From Cryptoclostridium sp963928475 (GTDB lineage Bacteria > Bacillota > Dehalobacteriia > UBA7702): a stretch of DNA of 64,000 bases. The position numbers and the translations under genes were made by a program. The notes beneath the pieces were generated by a model, which was not told where the DNA came from, ran no database searches, and worked only from the letters and a program-made list of their open reading frames with translations. Shown one piece after another: positions 51,416-59,585 of the stretch. Within the stretch, counting starts at the first letter, position 1. Each line of letters begins with the position of its first letter. The stretch lies in NCBI GenBank assembly GCA_963928475.1, contig CAWVFN010000061.1, positions 1 through 64,000 on the forward strand, read 5' to 3'.

Positions 51416-51424
51416 TGCTATAAT
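51416..51424 (+). promoter_or_regulatory. Extended -10 promoter of the SLH-subtilisin gene
   Basis: TGCTATAAT, an extended -10 element, at 51416-51424. The -35 region is weak (TGGTAC), which is usual for extended -10 promoters. Confidence 0.6.
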
Positions 51425-51475
51425 ATTGCTCAGTGAAATAAGACTTGGAGTTGGAATTTTCGGGGAGATGTGTAA

Positions 51476-53260
51476 ATGAAGAAACTGTTATTTTTAATGA
51501 GCTTATGTCTGACAATAATTGTTTTCGCCTTACCCCTTGGGGTTGTTGCCGCTGAGGATAATGGCGGCGGACCCTGGGTAATTAAAATAAAGGACAGTGT
51601 CAGTTCTTTTTCGGCTTTGTCCGGTACAATCAATGGCATAGATGAGGAAGATTCTCTTGAGTACGAAAAAATAGGTGACTCTTTATACTGTGTTACTGAT
51701 GATTACGAAGCTGCTCAGGCTTTAGCTGACAGCGGTGTAGCGGAATATGTGGAAGAAACTACTTATAGTTATCTTTCCTATGTTCCTAATGATAGATTAT
51801 ACGCGCCTTCTGGCAGTGGTTCTTCCGCCAGCAGTTATCAGTACGCTCTCAAGTTGCTTAACGCTGAGCAAGGCTGGGATATAACTCGGGGTAGTAATGA
51901 TGTACGTATAGTAGTTATTGACAGTGGTTTTGATTACAGTCATGAAGACGGCGCTAATATTAAGGCAGGTTACGACTATATTGATAACAGGACCAATACC
52001 TATGATTATTCCTGGCACGGTACTGCCTGCGCTGGTATTATAGGAGCCACTACAGGCAACAGTCTGGGAATAGCCGGTGCCGCCCCTAATTGTCAGGTAT
52101 ATATGCTTCGTTGTTTTGGTTTAAAAGATAACGAGCAGGGCGGTGATAACATGGCTATAGCAAAGGCCATCAGAGACGCGGTAGATGTCTATGACGCCGA
52201 TGTCATAAGCATGAGCTTTGGTTCTCTTTATAATCCCACCTATTTATATGACGCTGTTAAGTATGCCTATGATAAAGGTGTGATAATGGTGGCGGCTACT
52301 GGCAATACCGGTGCTGATTATGGCTATGCCAAGAATAAGCTGGAGTATCCAGCCGCCTATGATGAGGTAATAGGCGTGGCTTCCGTAGATTGGACTAAGG
52401 AAGCAGCGGCTACCTCCACAAAGAACAAATCCACCTATGTCTCAGCCCCTGGTTGTTCTATTTTGACCTTAGGCAACACCAAGAAATACGCTAACTATAT
52501 ATCCGCTGATGGTACATCCTTTGCTACTCCTTATGTAGCATCTTTGGCGGCTTTGGCCTTAAGTATTGATCCTTCTTTGACGCCGGATGATTTCCGTGTA
52601 GCTTTACGGCATACCTCCGATGACAGGGGTGCTGCTGGCTATGACTATAGCTATGGTTATGGTATTGTGAATTATGGCGCTCTTTTAACCATGGTATCTG
52701 AGGGCAAATTTTTAGATGTCCCAGAGGGCAAATGGTACAGTGAGGCTGTATATGATCTTAAGAGCTTAAATATTCTTAATGGCCGCAGTAAGTTTTATTT
52801 TGAGCCGGCCGGCACCATCAAACGCTGTGAATTCGCCACAATATTAGCGAAGATGTCAGGTGATGATTTATCTTCTTATAACAGCCAGAGTGGTTTCAGT
52901 GATATCAAGTCTACTGACTGGTTTGCCAATTATATGAACTGGGGTATATCTAAAGGCATAATTAAAGGTTATGGTGATGGTACTGCCAGGCCTAGCGCTT
53001 ACATTACCAGAGAAGAGATGTGCGTAATGTTTAACAGGTATATAGCGATGAAAGGTGTTGCTTTAACCGATAACGGCGCTGGTATGAACTTTAGCGATGT
53101 AGGCAAAATCTCTGATTGGGCCTATGCTGATGTGGCTGAATTGGTCAGCGGCGGTATAATTGAAGGCAACGATGATAATACCTTTAATCCTTTGGGCAAT
53201 TCTTCCCGGGCTGAGGTTGCGGTAATGATTGATAGATTTATCAAGGCTTACGGCAGCTGA
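51476..53260 (+). CDS. Cell-surface subtilisin-like protease with SLH triplet
   Basis: 594 residues. Signal peptide about 1-25 (LGVVAAED), a propeptide-like region to about 110, then an S8 catalytic domain: Asp in VVIDSGFDYSHEDG near residue 147, His in WHGTACAGIIGA near 180, Ser in ADGTSFATPYVASLAA near 345. Three SLH repeats (SEGKFLDVPEGKWYSEAVYD, SGFSDIKSTDWFANYMNWGI, MNFSDVGKISDWAYADVAEL) occupy about 410-594 and anchor it to the wall. It is followed by a strong terminator. Confidence 0.93.
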   Translation: MKKLLFLMSLCLTIIVFALPLGVVAAEDNGGGPWVIKIKDSVSSFSALSGTINGIDEEDSLEYEKIGDSLYCVTDDYEAAQALADSGVAEYVEETTYSYLSYVPNDRLYAPSGSGSSASSYQYALKLLNAEQGWDITRGSNDVRIVVIDSGFDYSHEDGANIKAGYDYIDNRTNTYDYSWHGTACAGIIGATTGNSLGIAGAAPNCQVYMLRCFGLKDNEQGGDNMAIAKAIRDAVDVYDADVISMSFGSLYNPTYLYDAVKYAYDKGVIMVAATGNTGADYGYAKNKLEYPAAYDEVIGVASVDWTKEAAATSTKNKSTYVSAPGCSILTLGNTKKYANYISADGTSFATPYVASLAALALSIDPSLTPDDFRVALRHTSDDRGAAGYDYSYGYGIVNYGALLTMVSEGKFLDVPEGKWYSEAVYDLKSLNILNGRSKFYFEPAGTIKRCEFATILAKMSGDDLSSYNSQSGFSDIKSTDWFANYMNWGISKGIIKGYGDGTARPSAYITREEMCVMFNRYIAMKGVALTDNGAGMNFSDVGKISDWAYADVAELVSGGIIEGNDDNTFNPLGNSSRAEVAVMIDRFIKAYGS

Positions 53261-53273
53261 TTTTGACAAAATT

Positions 53274-53313
53274 AAAGATCCTCCTCAATTAAGGTTGAGG
53301 AGGATCTTTTTAT
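53274..53313. terminator. Bidirectional terminator
   Basis: AAAGATCCTCCTCAA / TTGAGGAGGATCTTT followed by TT on the plus strand. It lies between the convergent protease and nucleoside-kinase genes. Confidence 0.88.
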
Positions 53314-53332
53314 ATTAGGCTTTATACAGCGA

Positions 53333-55057
53333 TCAATCAGAGAAGAAGAGGGAACCGCCGATAAATTCCCGCAGAAGTGAGGCGGGAGGAACATCAGCGG
53401 CGTCTATGGGTTTAATAAAATCAAGGATTCCCAAGAGCCGTTTTGTTTCATGATAATATTTATCTTTGGTAGTGACTTGTTCCAATTTAGGCATAATAAG
53501 AGGTTTAAGAACCGCCAATTCGTAAATGAGGGCTGTATTGATAAAGTAATCAGCGTTTTCCTGGTAAGGGAAGATATTGACGCTTTCACCTTTTTGTACT
53601 GATTCCCAGCGCTGCATGGTTTCTCCAGGGGTGGTATTGCGGAATTGCATATCCCTGGTCATTCTGCGGATCAGTCTGTTATCTGTACTGGATATGGGGT
53701 TGAATCTATCAATGTTCAGCTGGGTAAGGGGGCTGATGTATATGCGCTTTTTATTTTGGTCCGGCACGCTTTGGGCGATGCGGTCATTGAGACAGTGTAT
53801 ACCCTCAACGATGAGTATTTGCTTAGGTTCCATTTTTAAGATTCGCGTTCTTTCAGAACGTTCACCTGATTGAAAATCAAAAATCGGTGAGGCGACGGTT
53901 TCCCCTTTGGCTAATTTGGCAAGGTGGCTGTCAAAGAGCTCCAGGTCAATAGCGTTTATATTTTCAAAGTCGTATTCACCTTTTTCATCAACTGGGGTAT
54001 AGCGGCGATCCACAAAATAGTCATCCATAGCTATAGTTACCGGTTCTATGCCGTTGATCTGGAAACAGATGCTCAGTTTATGAGAAAGGGTGGTTTTCCC
54101 TGAGGAAGATGGTCCGGCAATAAGGATAAGGCGATTGTTGTCTATGTCGCTGATAATATCTTTAACTATTTCATAGATGCTTTGGCTCTGCATGGCTTCA
54201 GCCATTTCAATAATATGCCGGATTTTGCCTGTTTCTATCGCGTGGTTAAGTTTGCTTATGCTATCTATTTTCAAGGCGTCGGTCCAGTTGTCATAGCTGT
54301 TGAAGAGTATGGATATACGTGAATTGCCATTAAAGCTCTCAGTGGTTTTAGGCGCGTCAGTAGTGGGGCCCAGGAGCACAAAACCATCTTCAAAAAAAGT
54401 TAAGTCAAAAAAAGGCAGCTGCCGGCAGTTAGTAGCTAAAGTTCCTACTAATGCCTCTACGGTAGTGTCTAACTCATGGAAAAACATAGTGCGCTGAGAG
54501 GAAGCTTCCAATAATTCAGCGCTGGTTTCTTCTCCCCGCTGTTTATAGAAATATATGGCGTCCTCACTAAAGATGGGGATTTTGATTATTGGGGTTTCCT
54601 CCTTGATAAGACGCTGCATTTCTGCTTTAAGACAGTCAAGCTCTTTAGGGCTTAGCGGTTTTTTCCCCCGGCTTTGACAGAATGTGCCGCTGCCTAAAGA
54701 GTGCTTGATGTGCAGCTCCCTCTGGGGCAAAACATTATTGTGAGCTGCCAGCAAGAGTAAACGCTGACTGTGACGGTAGATTCTTATGCCTATTTGGCTG
54801 GTAATGTCTACCCATTCTATTTCGCAGCTGGCTATTAAGGTATAATCTAACCCCTGAAGATAGCCGTTAACATAAGCCGCCACAATGGGAATACTATAAT
54901 CCCAATGCTGTTTTTGCTTTTGGGGTGTTTTATTATCGTCAGCCTCTAAAGCTGCTTTTTTATTAAGGGAATTTAATATTTCCTCTAAGGTAATACCGTA
55001 GTTAAAAATATATTTATTACCCTTAATGGTAATCTGTATGATATTTTCTTTTCTCAT
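53333..55057 (-). CDS. Uridine-kinase-like nucleoside kinase with TGS domain
   Basis: 574 residues. An N-terminal TGS-like domain (IIQITIKGNKYIFNYGITLE) and a threonyl-tRNA-synthetase-like second domain (about 60-250) precede a uridine kinase/phosphoribulokinase domain with Walker A LIAGPSSSGKTTLSHKL near residue 300. AMDDYFVDRRYTP and the DSHLAKLAKGETVASPIFDF block follow. This architecture is widespread in Clostridia; the true substrate is not established. It follows the M29 peptidase by 14 bases and is probably co-transcribed. Confidence 0.85.
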   Translation of the reverse strand: MRKENIIQITIKGNKYIFNYGITLEEILNSLNKKAALEADDNKTPQKQKQHWDYSIPIVAAYVNGYLQGLDYTLIASCEIEWVDITSQIGIRIYRHSQRLLLLAAHNNVLPQRELHIKHSLGSGTFCQSRGKKPLSPKELDCLKAEMQRLIKEETPIIKIPIFSEDAIYFYKQRGEETSAELLEASSQRTMFFHELDTTVEALVGTLATNCRQLPFFDLTFFEDGFVLLGPTTDAPKTTESFNGNSRISILFNSYDNWTDALKIDSISKLNHAIETGKIRHIIEMAEAMQSQSIYEIVKDIISDIDNNRLILIAGPSSSGKTTLSHKLSICFQINGIEPVTIAMDDYFVDRRYTPVDEKGEYDFENINAIDLELFDSHLAKLAKGETVASPIFDFQSGERSERTRILKMEPKQILIVEGIHCLNDRIAQSVPDQNKKRIYISPLTQLNIDRFNPISSTDNRLIRRMTRDMQFRNTTPGETMQRWESVQKGESVNIFPYQENADYFINTALIYELAVLKPLIMPKLEQVTTKDKYYHETKRLLGILDFIKPIDAADVPPASLLREFIGGSLFFSD

Positions 55058-55071
55058 ATTTTAGCCCCCTT

Positions 55072-56175
55072 TTATGGGTTCAGGCCCTGTAATTCCGGGA
55101 GGAGAAATAGTCCGTCTTTACGTATAAGTTTGTCGTCAAACCAGATTTCCCCGCCTCCCATTTCCGCGGTTTGAATTAAGACTAAATCCCAGTGTATAGC
55201 GCTTTTATTGCCGTTATAGGCGTCATCATAGGAGGAACCTGGGGTAAAATGAAGGGAGCCTGCTATTTTTTCATCAAATAAAATGTCACCCATGGCTTCT
55301 TTGATTTGGGGATTTACACCCAAAGCAAATTCGCCCACATAACGGCTGCCTTGATCCGTATCAAAAATTTTATTACATTTTTCTGTATTATTGGAAGTAG
55401 CCTTAATTATTTTGCCATTCTCAAAGGTCAGTTCCATATTGGTAAAGATGAAACCATCGTGAGGCGAGGGAGTATTATAGCGAATGACGCCGTTGACACT
55501 GTCTTTTACCGGCGCTGTATAGACCTCGCCATCGGGGATATTGCGTTTTCCTGAGCATTTGCGTACAGGTATATCTTTAATGGAAAAGCATATGTCGGTT
55601 CCGGGTCCTTTTATATGTACTTTATCTGTTTTTTCCATTAGTTCAACAAGGGGATCCATGGATTTATCCATAGACTTATAGTCTACGGTGCATACGTTGA
55701 AGAAATAGTCTTCAAAGGCTTCTGTGGACATGCCTGCCATTTGAGCCATGGAGTCATTGGGATAGCGTAGAATCACCCATTTAGTTTTCGGCACTCTGAT
55801 TTTGCCGTGTACCGGCTCCCAGAGCAGGGTGGAATTAAGCTCATGTTTTTCACCGGGTACGTCTTTCAGGGTATAGCAGTTATCCCCGGAGCGGATACCT
55901 ATATAGGCATCCATCTGCGACATCTGCAACTCTTCCCATTGGCGTTGGCAGTTAAAGGTTTCAGCTGTGGCTCCTTTTAAAAAAGCAGCCTCCAGTTTAG
56001 GATTTTCCACCTGTAAAAAAGGTATCGCACCTACGGAGTAAGCCTGTTCAATCAATTCTATAGCTAAGTTATCGGCACTGCCAATAACGTTAATTAAGAC
56101 CTTTTCACCTGCTTTTAATTGAGTGGAGTAATTTATTAACAGTTCAGCCAATTCTTTACATCTTTTATCTCTCAT
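55072..56175 (-). CDS. M29-family aminopeptidase (AmpS/PepS-like)
   Basis: 367 residues from the ATG at 56175, preceded by CAGGAGG; the frame extends further 5' without a ribosome-binding site. M29 features: the N-terminal KELAELLINYSTQLKAGEKV, then GTDICFSIKDIPVRKCSGKR, and the C-terminal metal-binding region with GNKSAIHWDLVLIQTAEMGG. These are cytoplasmic metal-dependent aminopeptidases. It is first in an operon with the nucleoside kinase. Confidence 0.9.
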   Translation of the reverse strand: MRDKRCKELAELLINYSTQLKAGEKVLINVIGSADNLAIELIEQAYSVGAIPFLQVENPKLEAAFLKGATAETFNCQRQWEELQMSQMDAYIGIRSGDNCYTLKDVPGEKHELNSTLLWEPVHGKIRVPKTKWVILRYPNDSMAQMAGMSTEAFEDYFFNVCTVDYKSMDKSMDPLVELMEKTDKVHIKGPGTDICFSIKDIPVRKCSGKRNIPDGEVYTAPVKDSVNGVIRYNTPSPHDGFIFTNMELTFENGKIIKATSNNTEKCNKIFDTDQGSRYVGEFALGVNPQIKEAMGDILFDEKIAGSLHFTPGSSYDDAYNGNKSAIHWDLVLIQTAEMGGGEIWFDDKLIRKDGLFLLPELQGLNP

Positions 56176-56430
56176 AATTACCTCCTGGTGAATGTTTTCT
56201 ATAATATTATATATATTATTATACCACATGATACTGGTAAAGAAAAGAAAAAGCCCTATGCTCCTTTTTTATTGCTGTTTTTATTCTTATGGCCGCTTCT
56301 TGGTACTATCTTTGGAATTTTGGCATAATATATATTGGCGGCGGCAAAAGCTGGCTGAAATTTAAAAAAAAGTAAAAAAAGATATCGTTTTTCTTTCATA
56401 TTTGTGATAAAATGTAGAAAGGATGATTTT
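56176..56430. other. Divergent intergenic region
   Basis: About 255 bases between the M29 gene and the DUF3343 gene. GATAAAAT near 56406 could be the -10 of the plus-strand operon, but the -35 is poor. No hairpin or known motif stands out. Confidence 0.35.
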
Positions 56431-56697
56431 GTGTCTGATCCACAAAAAACAGTATTCGCATTTCCCTCAATCCATCACAGTTTGGAGGGGGAAGATATAT
56501 TTACTAAAGCTGGTATAGACTTTGATTTTATGCAGATTCCCAGTTCAGCTGGTCTCAGCTGCGGCACTGGTTTAGCGGTGGCTGGGGAAAAGGGAGACGA
56601 GGCCAAAGGTCTCCTATTAAAAAACAGAGTACCTTTAGCCGGTGTTTATTTTGTTTTTCCTGACGGCGGCTGGAAGAAAACCAGAAGATTTTTTTGA
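56431..56697 (+). CDS. DUF3343 family protein
   Basis: 88 residues from the GTG at 56431, which has AGAAAGG upstream; an in-frame start 27 bases earlier would include the ribosome-binding site. Pattern VFAFPSIHHSLEGEDIF, then IDFDFMQIPSSAGLSCGTGL with the conserved Cys. DUF3343 proteins are thought to carry selenium or sulfur on this cysteine, but the function is not settled here. It overlaps the ATPase gene by 4 bases. Confidence 0.75.
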   Translation: MSDPQKTVFAFPSIHHSLEGEDIFTKAGIDFDFMQIPSSAGLSCGTGLAVAGEKGDEAKGLLLKNRVPLAGVYFVFPDGGWKKTRRFF

Positions 56698-57842
56698 ACA
56701 CAGAGGCGATATTTACATTGATATTCCGAAACGAAGAATTTGAAATAGACGATAGTTCTCTTTTGACTTGGGCTGAGGAGTGGGGTATAAGCGGTGATTT
56801 GCGAAAAAAGCATTTGCTGCAAAGTCTCATTTACAGCGATAATGTGCTGAGCAGGGGCGCTTTGCGGGGTGATGACTTAGTTAATTCTCAGTTATGGCAA
56901 ATAGCGGTAAAGGAATTAGAGACCATTAAACGCCTTTCCTCTCACAGCGGTATCGCGGCTCTGGAGGATTATATCCCCGCTAACAGCAAATGCCGCTGGA
57001 AAAAAAGGGAGGAGGCTCTATTCCAGAGTTTTTTAAGAGATAACCCCGATATTTTTCTCATTAATCTGGTTGAGTATTATAAGAAACGCGGTTACGGCGA
57101 TTTTGCTTTTTATCCTTTTTTTCGCTGGGATAATGGTCTTATACCCATAAAACATCCAGATTTGGTTAAATTCAGTAATTTGGTGGGATATGAGAGACAA
57201 AAGACAAAAATATGCAGAAATACTGAGGGGTTTTTAAAGGGTGCCGCCGCCAATAACGTGCTTTTATATGGTGAGAGAGGTACTGGCAAGTCATCTACCA
57301 TAAAGGCTATTGGCACTCGATATTACTCGAAAGGTTTACGCTTAGTGGAGATTGAGCGCAATAATCTCCCTTCTCTGCCCGCGCTTTTCCGCTGCTTAGA
57401 AGATATTGCCCTCCATTTTATAGTTTATATAGATGATTTATCCTTTGATAGTGAAGAGGGTGATTATAAAACCTTAAAGGCTTTCCTTGAGGGAGGATTG
57501 TCTAAAACCGGTGATAATGTACTTATTTACGCTACGTCCAACCGACGTCATCTTGTTAGGGAAACCTGGGACGAGCGCAAAGGCGAGGAAGTTAATGTCC
57601 GGGAAAATTCTGATGAAGTTCTTTCTCTATCCCATCGTTTTGGTTTAACTATAGCCTACATGAACCCGGATCAAGAAGAATTTCTTAATATTGTTAGCCA
57701 CTTAGCGGCCGGACGGGGATTGCGTATTCCTGAGGATTATCTCAGACAGGAGGCTCTGACCTGGGTGCGTTGGCAGCATAATCTTTCCGGACGCACCGCC
57801 GTGCAGTTTATTAACGATTTAGAGGTACGTGATCTTACTTAA
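56694..57842 (+). CDS. AAA+ ATPase of the DUF815 family
   Basis: 382 residues from a TTG start overlapping the preceding gene. A helical N-terminal part (1-150) is followed by FSNLVGYERQKTKICRNTEG, Walker A LYGERGTGKSSTIKAI near residue 195, Walker B FIVYIDDLSFD near 240, and sensor ATSNRRHLV. Common in spore-forming Bacillota; the function is unknown. Lack of a strong ribosome-binding site suggests translational coupling. Confidence 0.85.
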   Translation: MNTEAIFTLIFRNEEFEIDDSSLLTWAEEWGISGDLRKKHLLQSLIYSDNVLSRGALRGDDLVNSQLWQIAVKELETIKRLSSHSGIAALEDYIPANSKCRWKKREEALFQSFLRDNPDIFLINLVEYYKKRGYGDFAFYPFFRWDNGLIPIKHPDLVKFSNLVGYERQKTKICRNTEGFLKGAAANNVLLYGERGTGKSSTIKAIGTRYYSKGLRLVEIERNNLPSLPALFRCLEDIALHFIVYIDDLSFDSEEGDYKTLKAFLEGGLSKTGDNVLIYATSNRRHLVRETWDERKGEEVNVRENSDEVLSLSHRFGLTIAYMNPDQEEFLNIVSHLAAGRGLRIPEDYLRQEALTWVRWQHNLSGRTAVQFINDLEVRDLT

Positions 57843-57868
57843 AAATCACCTAAAAGAGGAGAAAGAAA

Positions 57869-58495
57869 ATGGAAAATCAGGTTGAGAGCAGAATCCAGGA
57901 GGTCTTGAAGAGCCTGGAATACAATGGTTTTAAAGCAAAATATTTTCCCTACAGGGATGATGCTGTTAAATATATATTGAATAGCATTTCTTCTGGCCAA
58001 ACAGTGGGAATAGGCGGTTCTATGACTATAAAAACCTTGGACTTGCCTTCTAAAATAGAGGAAAACGGCGGCATTGTGCTAGATCACAGTACTGGGGCTA
58101 CACCTGAGGAAAAGCATAAAATTTGTTTAGCTGAGGGACGAGCCGATGTATTTCTAACTTCTACTAATGCTTTGACAGAAAAGGGTTACTTGGTTAACTG
58201 TGACGGTAAAGGCAATAGGGTAGCGGCTATGATCTTTGGACCCCGCCGGGTAATTCTGGTAGCGGGAAAAAATAAAATATGCGCCGATATTGAAGAGGCT
58301 ATGGATAGAATCGTCAATCTGGCCGCGGCGCCTAATGCCAAAAGGCTGAATCTATCTACACCCTGTGTTTCCACGGGTCGCTGTATGGATTGTAATTCCC
58401 CGGATCGTATATGCCGTGCCTATACAATATTGAAACGCCCAAGTCTGGGAATGGATTTTACCGTAGTTATCATTGGTGAAAATTTAGGATTTTAA
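57869..58495 (+). CDS. LUD-domain protein (LutC/YkgG-like)
   Basis: 208 residues. LUD-family pattern: VGIGGSMTIKTLDLPSKIEE near residue 50, STNALTEKGYLVNCDGKGNR near 105, VILVAGKNKICADIEEAMDR near 130, and a C-terminal CxxC-containing segment CVSTGRCMDCNSPDRICRAY that may bind a metal or Fe-S cluster. LutC takes part in lactate oxidation, but lutA and lutB are not here, so this is one of the stand-alone members of unknown role. Confidence 0.85.
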   Translation: MENQVESRIQEVLKSLEYNGFKAKYFPYRDDAVKYILNSISSGQTVGIGGSMTIKTLDLPSKIEENGGIVLDHSTGATPEEKHKICLAEGRADVFLTSTNALTEKGYLVNCDGKGNRVAAMIFGPRRVILVAGKNKICADIEEAMDRIVNLAAAPNAKRLNLSTPCVSTGRCMDCNSPDRICRAYTILKRPSLGMDFTVVIIGENLGF

Positions 58496-58512
58496 GATGT
58501 GAGGTTCTGAAG

Positions 58513-59523
58513 ATGAAAAAACGTTCAAACAGAGAAGCCTATGAAAAACGTAAAGGAAGGATCAACTCCGCCGCTATGACCCAGGCCTATAATAAAGAGG
58601 AAAATAGTCCTGTTTCAGTACAGGCTGATCCTCCTGAAACCCAGGAAGAAAGGAATAAAAAAGCCGCAGAAAATAAGCAGTTTGCCGATATTAAGGAGCG
58701 GACAAGCAGCAGGGATACTAAAGTACCTAATGCTCCCCGTCATAAAGCGGCAAAAAAACGGAAAAGCGGAACCGGTAAAGCCGTAGTGATTGGTATTGCA
58801 GTAGTTATTCTGGCGATTGCCCTTTTTGCCGCCTTGTATTCTACCTTTGGCGGCAATGATCCTTTAACTGCTTCCTTTACCTTTAACTCTGCTACCGCGA
58901 CAATAGGCAATGAAGCTGTGACTATGGATAATTCCGTTTACGAAGAAGATGGTACGGCTATGGCTCCCCTGAATGGTATTGGTGAAATCCTGTCTGTCAC
59001 TGTTAAAATGAAGGAAGGCGATGATAAGGCCACAGTGAAAGGAAATGGCGTTAAGCTTAAATTTACTGTTGGTGATCCCAATGTGGAAGTAAATGGCGAG
59101 TCCGAGGAATGGCCGGCGGCGGCTGTTGTTAAAGATGGCGTTGTTTACGTTCCTTTAGTTGCTTTTTGTCATGATTTTGGTTATAAAACAGCTTATGCCG
59201 CCTCTATTTCACGGGTATATGTTTTTACCGATGACAGCGATAACAAAGCTCCTACCGCTACCTTAACTACGGATAAGGATACTTATGAGGTTGGCGAGAC
59301 CGTTACCTACCAAGCTGAGGCGGAAGATCCTGACGGCGATGAAATAGTTGAGTGGACCTGGGAAAATCATCAGGAATATTTTGAGGAACCGGGAGAAGTC
59401 ACAATCACTCTTACAGTAATGGATGATAAAGGGGCTGTTTCTGATCCTGTTTCTAAAACTATTACTATTGTTGAACCTGAACCGACATATGAGGAACCAG
59501 TAACCCAGGAAGAATCTGAGTAA
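58513..59523 (+). CDS. Membrane-anchored protein with copper-amine-oxidase-N-like and PKD domains
   Basis: 336 residues. A basic cytoplasmic N-terminus (about 1-90), one membrane helix near 95-117 (VVIGIAVVILAIALFAALYS), then an extracellular copper-amine-oxidase-N/stalk-like domain (about 125-245, ending YAASISRVYVFTD) and a PKD domain (about 250-325) with DPDGDEIVEWTWENH and GEVTITLTVMDDKGAVSDPV. It ends in an acidic tail. It is a surface protein, likely for carbohydrate or protein contact. Last gene of the DUF3343 operon. Confidence 0.8.
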   Translation: MKKRSNREAYEKRKGRINSAAMTQAYNKEENSPVSVQADPPETQEERNKKAAENKQFADIKERTSSRDTKVPNAPRHKAAKKRKSGTGKAVVIGIAVVILAIALFAALYSTFGGNDPLTASFTFNSATATIGNEAVTMDNSVYEEDGTAMAPLNGIGEILSVTVKMKEGDDKATVKGNGVKLKFTVGDPNVEVNGESEEWPAAAVVKDGVVYVPLVAFCHDFGYKTAYAASISRVYVFTDDSDNKAPTATLTTDKDTYEVGETVTYQAEAEDPDGDEIVEWTWENHQEYFEEPGEVTITLTVMDDKGAVSDPVSKTITIVEPEPTYEEPVTQEESE

Positions 59524-59542
59524 TTGTATTTATTTTAACAAT

Positions 59543-59574
59543 AAAAAAGCAGCGGCTAAGCCGCTGCTTTTTTT
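59543..59574. terminator. Bidirectional terminator
   Basis: AAAGCAGCGGC / GCCGCTGCTTT stem with A- and T-runs on both sides, between convergent genes. Confidence 0.9.
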
Positions 59575-59585
59575 CTTTTTACAGA

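Noticed and set aside
56320..56340. TGGCAT followed by AT-rich sequence as a sigma-54 promoter
   Set aside because: No GC at the required spacing after the GG.
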